Origin: Triparma columacea
Taxonomy: Eukaryota > Sar > Bolidophyceae > Parmales > Triparmaceae
NCBI GenBank assembly: GCA_030267965.1
Contig: BRYA01000236.1
Location: forward strand, 1-27,346
DNA length: 27,346 bases
Direction: 5' to 3'
Shown: positions 1-9,178 of the stretch, one piece after another
Layout: every line of letters starts with the position of its first letter
Numbering within the stretch: the stretch's first letter is position 1
Notes under the pieces: model-generated
What the model saw: only the letters and a program-made list of their open reading frames with translations
Databases searched by the model: none
What the model was told of the DNA's origin: nothing
Made by a program: the position numbers and the translations under genes

Positions 1-184
1 CGATCGGGACTCGAGATAAAGTGAGAGCCCTTCTCTTTCATCTAGTTTCTAGACTTCCTGGCAAAAGTCTCCTTTTCTTCCCCACGAGTCCGGAGTCGGA
101 AGAGAGAGCCTGGGACGTCCTGACAAAGTTCGCCGTTCGTTTTTGCTTGTTTCCTCCGTAGTGGCTAAATAATACATAAATAAT

Positions 185-1317
185 ATGTCATTCTTGTTCG
201 ATTGGTGGTACTCCGTGCTCGCCGGGTTAGGTAAGTAATGAGAATGACTGATGTGCATGAATTTACACAATTAAAACCGGTCTCCGCACGACGAGAACCG
301 TTTGCAGTTTGTACACTCTACAACTCCTTTTATCCACTATGAACACCACATGTGACAAGGATTCACACAATTAACGTCACCGACCGAAGAACATCTCATC
401 AAACTATCCATAAGGGACAAATAATGTGCCACCCTGGACGAGAAGGGCGGCCTGTCATTGAGAGAACCTCTTTAAATCCTCTACAAATCATCTGCAAATC
501 TTATTTTAACAATCAGCAACACGCAATCAAACGTACAACCTATGCGCACCAAGTCAATCCACGTGCATCCACTTCCATCCACTTTCATCCACTTCCATCC
601 ACTTCCATCCACAACCCAAACCCTTACATCCACTTACATCCACTAACACCCACTCACATCCATCACAGGACTGTACCACAAGAATGCCAAAATTCTCTTC
701 CTTGGTCTAGACAACGCCGGAAAGACAACCCTCCTACACATGCTGAAGGAGAACAGGATGCAGATCCACGAGCCCACCCTCCACCCCAACACCGACGAGC
801 TCATCATCGGGAAGATCAGGTTCAAAACGTTTGACCTCGGCGGTCATGAGACTGCGAGAAGGCTTTGGAAGGACTACTTCACCACGGTCGACGGGGTCGT
901 ATACTTAGGTGAGTGCATTCTGGGTAGGGAAGAAGACGCATTGATATGAGCATCGGGGTAAGTCCACTCCCGATCCACGCGCCCCCCAAACTAACCCCCG
1001 CTCTCCCTCCCCCCCTCGCAGTCGATGCCAAGGACACTGGTCGCCTCCCCGAGGCCAAGAGAGAATTGGACAGTCTCCTCACAAGCGACGAGCTTTGCAA
1101 CGTCCCCTTCCTAGTCCTCGGTAACAAGATCGACATGCCCGGCGCCATGTCCGAGGACCAGCTCAAGTACGAGCTGGGAATGGTCGACACGTACGGCAAG
1201 GAGACTAGGGCGGACGCGAACCCAAACATCAGACCAATCGAACTCTACATGTGCTCAGTGGCGAGAAGGATGGGATACGCGGACGGCTTCAAGTGGCTCT
1301 CGCAATTCTTGAGCTGA
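185..1317 (+). CDS. SAR1: SAR1 small GTPase (COPII coat assembly)
   Basis: Three exons, 185-230, 669-908 and 1022-1317, join in phase to a 193-residue protein, the usual Sar1 length. The start ATG at 185 opens an amphipathic N-terminus ([16 protein letters not shown]) as in Sar1, which uses this helix to bind ER membrane. Visible GTPase motifs are the P-loop GLDNAGKT (about residues 28-35), the Sar1-type TLHP segment near 52-55, DLGGHE (71-76, with the catalytic-type His75), and NKID in exon 3. There is no N-myristoylation glycine, which separates Sar1 from Arf. By family knowledge Sar1-GTP recruits Sec23/24 to ER exit sites. Both introns start GTAAGT or GTGAGT and end in CAG after C-rich tracts. 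The first intron (438 bp) carries a 10-bp minisatellite. Confidence 0.96.
566..665 (+). repeat. 10-bp minisatellite in SAR1 intron 1
   Basis: Copies of a C-rich unit close to CATCCACTTC run from about 566 to 613. Degenerate copies (ACATCCACTT, ACATCCACTA, ACACCCACTC) follow from about 626 to the splice acceptor at 668. The array takes the place of the polypyrimidine tract of this intron. Confidence 0.8.
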
Positions 1318-1665
1318 GGAAAAAATAACCACAAGGGAGGAGAACATTAAAATGAAATGGCTGTTCAAGGAGTGGGGCCAAGAGTTGCAAAGTTTCAAAT
1401 TACAATGCCGAATGTCGGCTTCTGCTTTTTATCTTTAACGTTTGTTCATATTTGTTTACGTACAAAACAAATTGTAACTCGGGACCACGACTTGTCACTA
1501 CCTGGTGGCGTCGCTGAACGCAGAATCCTTCTAACCCTAACTATCATGATCGAAATAATTGTCCCCCCTTCCGCTTGTTGCTCGTTTTCCCTTCCCCCCC
1601 CCCCCCCCTCTCACCACGCCAACTCACATTCCCTGGGTAAGGCTGGCTAGTCACTCTCACGGTCT
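1318..1665. other. Convergent intergenic region with long C run
   Basis: This is the space between the SAR1 stop and the stop of the minus-strand Zn2Cys6 gene. It should hold both 3' UTRs. It contains an uninterrupted run of 15 C at about 1594-1608. I see no convincing reading frame, RNA gene or repeat otherwise. Confidence 0.6.
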
Positions 1666-3226
1666 CTAGTCACTCTGGTTGGAAAAGACGCACCAACACC
1701 AAGCGCATAGCTCCGTCTCTACGACCACGTTGATCTCACACTTGAATGCTTTGCGCCCCCCCCCTTTCTTCGAGGGCAAAGTAACGCTAATATTATGTTT
1801 TTCCACCTTTTTGGTGCTGAAGTCTGCCGCGCTGCCGAGGAGATAACCGATAGTGTCGGCGACCTTTAAGAGGTGCTGTGGCTCGAAGATCGCTGATCCC
1901 CAATGTTTCTTATTCACGCGGCAGTCAATGTAGTGCTTTTTAAGTTCCTCATCCGTCACGTTGTCGGCGCAGAACTTAGGGGTCCCCCAGTTGCTGGCGG
2001 TGCCTGATTGCATTGCAATGAATAAGGCAATGCTATCAGGCATGTTGTAAGCTCTCTTCATCTCGGGTGGCCAGCTCTGCTGTGGAGGGGGCGGCTTAAA
2101 GATTTCGTTCTCTTCAATATTACGGGAGAAATATATGGAGTGCATGAAATCGAGCATAGGAGGAGAGGCCTCTGCATTCTGCTGATCCCGACCCCCCTGC
2201 TCGATGCGGCCGCAAATTATGTCGTTCATGTTCATATTCAAAGCATTGGCCATGTTCGTGGCGATGGCTAGCCAGTGAAAGTCGCGGAACCTGTACGACT
2301 TGCAGTAGTAGTCTGTGACTAAAAAAATGTGCCCGGCGTTGGGCTGAGGTGGGGAGGGGGAGAAAAGGCGAGGCGATTCGCGATGTGAGCAACCTTTTCT
2401 CGTAAAGAATGCAGCGTTGTTGTCTATGGCTTGTGAGTTACGTCTCAACAGCCGCCTGCCTCACCTTTCCCCCCTTGTTCTTAGAATAGTTGCCTTTGTC
2501 AAAAGCGGCCCTCGATATCGCCATCTGTACGGCAGCAGCCGAGGTTCGATCGAACAGGTAAAACTGGTTATTGAGGGATGCCTTGGTATTCTGCGCATTG
2601 TGAGTATCTGTTGGTGCAGAGGGGGGCCCAGAAGTTTCAGAGAGAGAGAGAAGAGATTCGCTGACCAATCCCTCGTGTCCGTCGGTGTCCCTCCTCTTCT
2701 TGGGTGGGAGTCTAGTTTCTATACTGCTGTTTCTCTCGCGCTTTTCCTTACTTTGGCCGGTCTTGCCCCTTTGACTCGGTGGGGCAGGCACACACGAGAG
2801 TTTCAAGCGAATGCACCTTTCACAGGGTAACTTCTTGTCGCACTTGACCTTTGCTTTCCTACAATTCATGCACGTTCTTCCCGTTGAGGACTGCGAACTT
2901 CCTCTCGTTGGAGAAGGCAAAAGAGGAGGCCCCCGGAAGGTCGAGGTGATTAAACCATCTGAAAAGTCAGGGAAGAAACCCCTTGGGCTGCACATATCTG
3001 CGAGGTTGGCTTGCATATGCGAATCACTTAATAACTCTACGAGCTCGCCGCTGCGAGAAGGGGAATCTGTCAACCAATCAAGATCCATCAACTCTGCAAC
3101 GTCCGTGAGTTGATTGGATGGTCTCTCATTTTCCCCTGTATTTTCCTCTTGAGAAGAAGCAGTAACATATAACGTGTCCATCGTTCCGAATTTGGGCACG
3201 GACGACGCTCCCTTGGGAGAATTCAT
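1666..3226 (-). CDS. Zn(2)-Cys(6) binuclear cluster protein, putative transcription factor
   Basis: Two exons, 3226-2465 and 2343-1666, join in phase 0 to 479 residues. Exon 1 ends AAG|GTGAGG; exon 2 follows a C-rich tract ending CCTCAG. Residues 119-145 fit the fungal-type zinc cluster exactly: C-x2-C-x6-C-x5-C-x2-C-x6-C with cysteines at 119, 122, 129, 135, 138 and 145, and a basic stretch between the first cysteines. A basic PPKKRR segment downstream could be a nuclear localisation signal. The C-terminal half is globular and unrecognised: it starts with a hydrophobic HIFLVTDYY strand and is rich in aromatic residues. The binding of two zinc ions and DNA is family knowledge; target genes are unknown. 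An alternative acceptor (CATAG, near 2430) would change the residues around the junction. Confidence 0.8.
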
Positions 3227-3344
3227 CTCTCCTCCTCCTACGCTGTGCTGTTTCTTCGTTTTCTGCTGGCTGTACTGACTTTCTGCACGAAGGAGATCGG
3301 AGGAGATCGTCGGAGAATGCCAGCCAAAAGAGACGAATTTTTCA

Positions 3345-5937
3345 ATGTCAGAAAATCAAAATCAGGAAGGCCTCCGAGGCTGCGTTCAGAACCGTATTCT
3401 GAACGACGTCTTCGACCAATGTGCAGGTGCGTAAATAGTTTATCAATTAGCTCACTTGTTCAACAAAGTATGGCAGTTCTCCTCGAGATCCCGTCATTAC
3501 AATCCCCTTTTTAATGAGCCCTCGAATCTTAATCCACATTTTATCTCTAGAACTCAACATCAATCGCCCTACAACTGCCTCTCAACTGCACCGTTTCCCC
3601 CACCTCTCCTTTAACCCCTCAAACCTCACCCTCTCACCTCATCCTCTCTCTCCTACTCTCATTTCTCCCAGCCTCAACCCCCGGATGGTTAGTTCTCATA
3701 GTTGACGACGAGGCGATGCGTGTGGTATCATCCGTTGTGGGCATGTACGACATCATGGAGAAGAAGATCACGACAGTGGAGTCCATAAACAATATGAGAC
3801 AACCACTACCGGAGATGGAGGTGAGCTTTTCATGACTTTCTTTTCAACACCCTTGAAACTCAACCCCCAACTCCTAATCCCCCCCCCCCCCCCTCCTTCT
3901 TCGCGCCCCCTTTCTCCCCTCTCCTATAGGTAATTTACCTAATAACTCCCTCCCCCTCCTCCATCGATCTCCTAATATCCGATTTTGGCAATCCTAAGCG
4001 TCCAATGTACGGCAACGCTCACCTTTACTTCTTGACACGCGTCGAAGACAGCCAGATGGCCAAGATTAAGAAGGCGCCGAACTTGCTGAAGAGAATCAAG
4101 GTGAGGATTTGACACACACGTAGACACAGACACAACTAAAGCAAGGACTAATGGAGACAAGTACCCTCAACCCCCCCTCACCACCCTCCCACCTCCTCCC
4201 CCCTGTAGACCTTCTCTGAGGTGAATCTTAACTTCATTACCCCCACGTCCCACTCTTTCCACCTGGACATGAACCCCTCCACATCCCTCAGAAATTTCTA
4301 CAGCTCCACCCCCAACCTCTCTACTACCGCCTCCCAGCTCGTCACCGTCTGCGCCACCATGAACGAGTACCCTCACATCCGTTACCCCTCCTCTTCTCCC
4401 CTCTGTGCCGCTGCGGCCCAGGAGTTCCACACCCAGATGAACAACTACATGAGCCAGAACCCCGCCTGGTGGTTCCACGGCGGCCAGAGCCATACACAGA
4501 GGTCCCGCTCCACCCTTCTCCTCCTCGACAGATCTGCCGACCCCCTAACACCCATCGTCCACGAGTTCACATACGAGGCTATGGTGCAGGACCTGCTGGA
4601 CATTGACGAGGACAAGATCAGCTACGAGAGCGAGGCCAATAGTGGGGAGAAGGTCAAGAAGGACGTGCTACTAAACGAGAACGACGAACTTTGGAAGGAG
4701 GTGAGAGAAGACAAGAACTAAGACCGATATGGAACGATGATGATGGAGCATAGGGCCAAAGCCGACTCTCGTCCTCCCCTAACCCTCCCTCCCCCCTCCC
4801 CCCCCCCCTCCCCACCCTCCAAGCTCCGATACACGCACATTGCCGACGTCATCACCACCCTCTCCACCCGAATCCGCGACTTCGTTGGTTCCAACTCCGG
4901 AGCCGCCCTTGCCTCCAACGCTGGCGCCGACATGTCTCTCTCCGAGATGGCCGCCGCCCTCAAGCAGCTCCCTGAGTACAAGGAGACAATGTCTAAGCTC
5001 AGCCAGCACATGTACCTCGCCCACCAGTGCATGGACGTCTTCGGCAAGCAGTGTCTCCTCGACCTAAGTGAGCTCGAGCAGACTATGGGCACCGGCACTG
5101 ACGCGGAGGGCAAGGCACCGAAGGCGAAGGTCCTGATTGACGACCTCATCGACCAGCTCGCGGGGATAGGAACTAGGAAGCAAGCAATCAGACTGATCAT
5201 GATCTACATTATCAGCCAGCACGGCATCACGGTAGACATCAGGAAGAGACTATTCGACGCAGCAGGACTGACAGGAGAGGAACAGGTGAGGCAGAGGAGA
5301 GCTATAGTGAAGTCAATCGACCGCAGCACTTGGATTACAACCTAACTAATGCCCTCCCCACCCACCCCCACCCCCGTCGCAGGAGGTAATTCTGAACCTC
5401 GAGAAGCTAGGTGTAACCCTCCAGCAGGCCAAAGCCCCCTCTACTTCCTTCACTTCCATGTTCCGCTCCGCTCGCCTCGCCTCCACCGGCCGCTTTGACA
5501 AGAACTCCACCTACACCATGTCCAGGTATGTCTCCAACCTCAAGGGCGTCCTGGAGCAGGCTGCGGAGGGGAAGCTCGACATCGAGGAGTACCCCAGCGT
5601 TCTACCAATGCCGCAGGGGGCAGAGAAGGGGGGCGGGGTGGGGGCCCGGAGCGTCAGGAGGGGGGGGGGGGCGGTAGGGGAGGGCAAGGGTACTGGGAAC
5701 TCGAGGTGGGCGGCGAGCTCGGGGGACGGGAAGGGGGCGGGGAAGGGGGGCAACGGGCTGGCGAACAAGAAGTTCACGGGGGGCAGGATCATCGCTTTCA
5801 CCTTGGGGGGGGTTTCACACAGTGAGATCAGGGCGGGATGGGAGGTCATGATGGGGACGAGCGGGAAGGAGATTGTGGTGGGGGGGACGTGCTTCTTGAA
5901 ACCTGACCAGTTCGTAGAGGCCATAAAGGGACTTTGA
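3345..5937 (+). CDS. SEC1: Sec1/Munc18-family syntaxin-binding protein
   Basis: Six exons (3345-3426, 3672-3820, 3930-4100, 4209-4700, 4824-5285, 5383-5937) keep phase throughout and give 636 residues, normal for SM proteins. Exons 1-2 encode the N-terminal Rossmann-like domain with the strand LVLIVDDEAM; exon 3 has VIYLITPS; exon 4 has the diagnostic LLLLDRSADPLTPIVHEFTY segment; exon 5 has LRYTHIADV and a helical domain; exon 6 ends with the TGGRIIAFTLGGVSHSEIR strand-helix. SM proteins clasp syntaxin-type SNAREs and promote fusion at the plasma membrane or Golgi. The motif set fits the Sec1/STXBP branch better than Vps45, Vps33 or Sly1, but I did not build a tree. Exon 6 contains a long Gly-rich insertion made by G-run DNA. 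The acceptor of exon 5 is AAG rather than CAG. Confidence 0.9.
5620..5775 (+). repeat. G-run tract inside the last Sec1 exon
   Basis: Several runs of five to ten G encode a low-complexity Gly/Arg/Lys/Ser-rich loop (for example RRGGGAVGEGKG) between conserved Sec1 blocks. The frame stays open across it. The runs could form G-quadruplexes and are prone to sequencing error. Confidence 0.65.
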
Positions 5938-6147
5938 GCGGAGTGGGACGGGGGGAGGAGGGAAGAGAGGAGAGGGAACGGTAACAAGAGGCGTTCGTTG
6001 GTTTGGCAAAGCAAATTTTTTGGGTGTGTCTTTCGTTATGAGCCTGCGCACGCCAACCGGAAAGGGGCTGGGGGCAGCGATTTGTAAATGTGTGCATGTA
6101 AGGGTGTCCGAAGTTTAGGGTCGCCGCGGGTTGGGTTGCCCCTCATT

Positions 6148-7126
6148 TTACGCGGTTGTGGTTGCCTTCTTTATGAGCCAGATGGAGATGGTCTTTGTGG
6201 TCTCAATGGGGAGAAACTTGCCGATGAAATGAACGACGGGCGCGACGGCCTTAACAACCTGGGCCTTCTCCTCTGCCTTCTTGTAGGTTTCGATGGTCTT
6301 GGTGGTGGTGGTCTTGATGACTGGGTTCATACGTTCGTCGAGCTTCTTGAGGGATTTGTCGAAGCTTTCTAAATCCTTCACAGCGGACTTGGCGGGCTCG
6401 GGGAGGAAACCGACGGAGTAGGTTACGACCTTCACAGTCAGGCCCTCCACTTTTTCGACGGCGCCGGAGAGAGAAGGGAGGGTTTCCACTGTCTTGCCCT
6501 TGACCTTCTTGTACCCAGTTATGACCAGGCCCCACGTCTTGGTGAGGTAGTCGTAATTGGCAGAGTCCTGTATGCGAGGTTGGATTTGTTAGAGTTTGAA
6601 TTGGGCGTAGCACTAGACCTGAAAGAGAGCATGGCTTCCCTTGATTCCTTAACTCCTCCTCTCTCTCACCTCCTGTGGCTCCTGGTCGGCGTCACTAGCA
6701 GCTACCGCGGCCGCGGCATCTTCCACAACGCTACTAGGACTAGCTCTCCTAAACGGGCTGCTCCATTTCTTCTTCTTCTTCTTCTGGGGTGAAGCTTCCT
6801 TGGAGGCCGAGAAGGAGGGGGCCTTGGGGGAAAGCATGACGTCCGACCACCTGAAAGACATACTGTTAGGGGAAGGTGGCGGTACGTTCTCTCTTGTGGG
6901 AGGAATGGGGGGGGCTTCTTCCTTCTTGGTGGGTTTCTTTACAACGTCTGCAGGACGAGCAAGTTCGTTGTGCTGAGCGGCGTGTTCTTGTGGTTCCTTG
7001 TGGTTCTTCTTCTTATTCTTCCTATTCCTCGAGCGATGCTTCTTACCACCGCGTCCAATTACGGCCGGGGGGGCGGTTGGGTGGTCTGATGCGGGTGGAA
7101 TGATTAAATTTCTACTAAAACAGACA
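6148..7126 (-). CDS. Hypothetical helical protein, possibly lipid-droplet associated
   Basis: The last exon, 6567-6148, encodes 139 residues. It is preceded in phase by an exon ending at 6670 (GAG|GTGAGA), and ACAG precedes 6567. Taking the ATG at 6861 gives about 203 residues (MSFRW... then a Lys-rich run of six K near residue 30). The frame stays open upstream to about 7126, adding a basic KKHRSRNRKNKKK segment with no ATG, and a splice acceptor-like TTTTAG lies at about 7127, so a further 5' exon is likely but not located. The C-terminal part alternates helices with conserved-looking LPSL, VEGLTVKVV, PAKSAVK and LDERMNPVIK. This pattern loosely recalls REF/SRPP/LDAP or perilipin-type droplet proteins. 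That likeness is inference from appearance only. The gene converges on Sec1. Confidence 0.6.
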
Positions 7127-7506
7127 GAAATGACAAGGAAAGTGGTGATGCATCAAAAAACCAAAGAATCAGATGATCATTTAGAACCTAGGGATTGTGC
7201 AAGAAAAGAGGGGGTGAAAGGAGGTGACGTTTGGCCAAGAAGTGTTTTTGGGAAGGTCTCGAACAAACGTGGCCTCATGACGTCGGCGGCGCTCTGTGCG
7301 GACTGGACGCGGGAAGTTTATTGAGATGATTTAAGTGATTTTAGGCCGACAGACCTGATGTCCATGATAAGTCTATCATAAGAACGAGGGGATGAACGTC
7401 GGACGAAGAGCGAAAAAGATCAAACGCAATATAACCAAGTGTGAACTTTTGGTTTGTTCACTTTCAGGATCCTACGATCCTCGAAAATCTCCAAAATCAT
7501 AAAGGG
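7127..7506. other. Divergent intergenic / 5' leader region
   Basis: This lies between the open frame of the minus-strand hypothetical gene and the start of the complex III subunit gene. A minus-strand ATG at 7278 opens 33 codons and may be the missing first exon of the hypothetical gene. No donor of the right phase is obvious, so I leave it unassigned. Promoters of both genes must lie here. Confidence 0.4.
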
Positions 7507-8201
7507 ATGTTTTCACGACTTGCGAGCAGAACCGTCCCTCGTTTTGCCATGCGCCAGGCGCAGCAGAAGAGGAACATGACATTTATCCCCGGTGGAGTGT
7601 TGAGGGGGTTCTATGACACGTAAGTTTGAGAGGATAAGGCTGGCATCGAGGATTCATGGAGTTGGGTCAATTTTCGCTTCATATTTCACGTTTTGTGATT
7701 CAATGAAGTGTTAAACAGAAGTAGTTGATGTAGATACACTCTCTCGTATCGTAAAATACCCTATATCATCGATAGTAGACCACAAAACCTACAATCTCGT
7801 ATTATCGGATAGACTTAAGTTCATCCTGTGTGGCTCCATGAGCTACCTTAAGTGCGCGTTAGGGGGACATTTCAGGATACTGGAGCTAATTGATCCCATA
7901 ACACAATTCAATCGACGTTATCTTACCCCTTCCCTTCCCCACTCTTCTCTCCCCTCATCACCGTCCTTCTCCCCTGCTCCTTCTCTGCTCCTTCCCTCTA
8001 CACAGCATTGCCAAGAACAACTTCTCATACATTCTCTTCATCGTGGCTGGAATTATCGTCACTGAGAACATCTATGGCTCTGCTGTCGACGCCGTTTGGG
8101 CTTCCAAGAACAATGGAAAGACTTTCGACACTATTGACTGGAGTGTTTTTGCCGAGGACGATGAGGAGGAGGAGGAGGAGGAGGAGGACGACGATGAGTA
8201 A
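7507..8201 (+). CDS. QCR9: Cytochrome b-c1 complex subunit 9 (QCR9/UQCR10 family)
   Basis: Two exons, 7507-7619 and 8006-8201, join through GAC AC|C to give 102 residues. The N-terminus MFSRLASRTVPRFAMRQAQQ is basic and free of acids, fitting mitochondrial import. Then comes the family core: FYDTIAKNNFSYILFIVAGIIVTENIYGSAVD (split by the intron), with one membrane span, followed by the conserved W-x5-GK-x3-I-x-W region (VWASKNNGKTFDTIDW). The small single-span subunit belongs to respiratory complex III in the inner membrane. The odd part is the C-terminus: after the core, the protein ends in an uninterrupted acidic tail of about 15 Asp/Glu residues, encoded by GAG repeats. The intron is long (386 bp). 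Confidence 0.85.
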
Positions 8202-8518
8202 GGATAGACCGGCCACTATGCGGTATTAATAGTCTACTGCGACTTGTAAAAAAAACACACACACACGACACACACGTGATTAATGTCCTCCCTTTTTGTC
8301 AATTTGTCCTCCCGCACTTGTCGTCCAGGCAGCTCCGCGGATGTCTTCCCGCCCCTTTCCTCCCCCCTTCCCCCCCTCTCCTCCCCCAAGCTCCGCATCC
8401 CCCCCATCTGGCCCTAAATCAAAGACCCCCAACCCCCCAACCTTTCCTTTTCCTTTGCCTTCCACCATCTTTGCGTTTCTGTTGTGCCTGGAAAAAAAGA
8501 ACATTCCTATTTTTCGAG

Positions 8519-9091
8519 ATGGCAGATAAGTCGGAGCACAACTTCGTCGCTGATGGTAAGTCATACCCCTCCCCCCTTCGCTGTCGTCCCCCTCCCCCCC
8601 CCTCTGCCCCCCCAAGCCTAATTAACCCAACCTCCTTCCGGCCCTCGCCTGGCCCCACCTTCCAATTTTCTCCCCTCCCAGCACACAACTTCGAGCAGCG
8701 GATCAAGGTCGAGAACGAGGCCGCAATGATATGGAACCACAACTGGGGATCCCTCTACTCGGCAGGAGAGCCTCTCACCTACGAGGGCAAGATTGCCAAA
8801 CTCGAGGCTGAGCTCAAGAAAATACCAGCGGCAGCCCTAGCCACGAACAACATGATGTCCTATCATGGGGACAAGGCCTTTCCCGAGCCGAAATGGCAAA
8901 GTTTCGGAAAGAAGACCTTCGGGAAGTTTGAGTCGTTTGGGGACTTTGAGGAGAAGGTAAGGGGGGTTGTGTGGGGAGGGTTGAGGAACGAAGAGGGACG
9001 GCAAAAGGGAGCGCCGCACGCAACAAAAACTCATTCCATCCCCCATCCTCCCCGACAGCTCGACCCCAAGTACAAGCCTACCCTCAATTAG
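8519..9091 (+). CDS. Small protein, possible ciliary microtubule inner protein (CIMIP1/C20orf85-like)
   Basis: Three exons, 8519-8555, 8682-8956 and 9059-9091, keep phase and give 114 residues. The ATG at 8519 is the first in the frame before a clean GTAAGT donor. The central stretch ENEAAMIWNHNWGSLYSAGE resembles the W-x2-NWG block that I recall for the C20orf85/LLC1 family of axonemal proteins. The C-terminus (FGDFEEKLDPKYKPTLN) is charged and has no signal or membrane segment. The family link is a weak recognition from one block. Otherwise it is an unknown soluble protein. It converges tightly on the large minus-strand gene. Confidence 0.65.
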   Translation: MADKSEHNFVADGKSYPSPLRCRPPPPPSAPPSLINPTSFRPSPGPTFQFSPLPAHNFEQRIKVENEAAMIWNHNWGSLYSAGEPLTYEGKIAKLEAELKKIPAAALATNNMMSYHGDKAFPEPKWQSFGKKTFGKFESFGDFEEKVRGVVWGGLRNEEGRQKGAPHATKTHSIPHPPRQLDPKYKPTLN

Positions 9092-9178
9092 GGTTGTGAC
9101 TTAGTAACAACCAAATTAATTGTCTCATTGTTTCCATTGTTACACAACGCTGATGCATTTTTAGCCACACCAGCACCC

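Noticed and set aside
1..184. Minus-strand frame of 73 codons upstream of SAR1
   Set aside because: Overlaps SAR1 exon 1 and its leader; composition is not protein-like.
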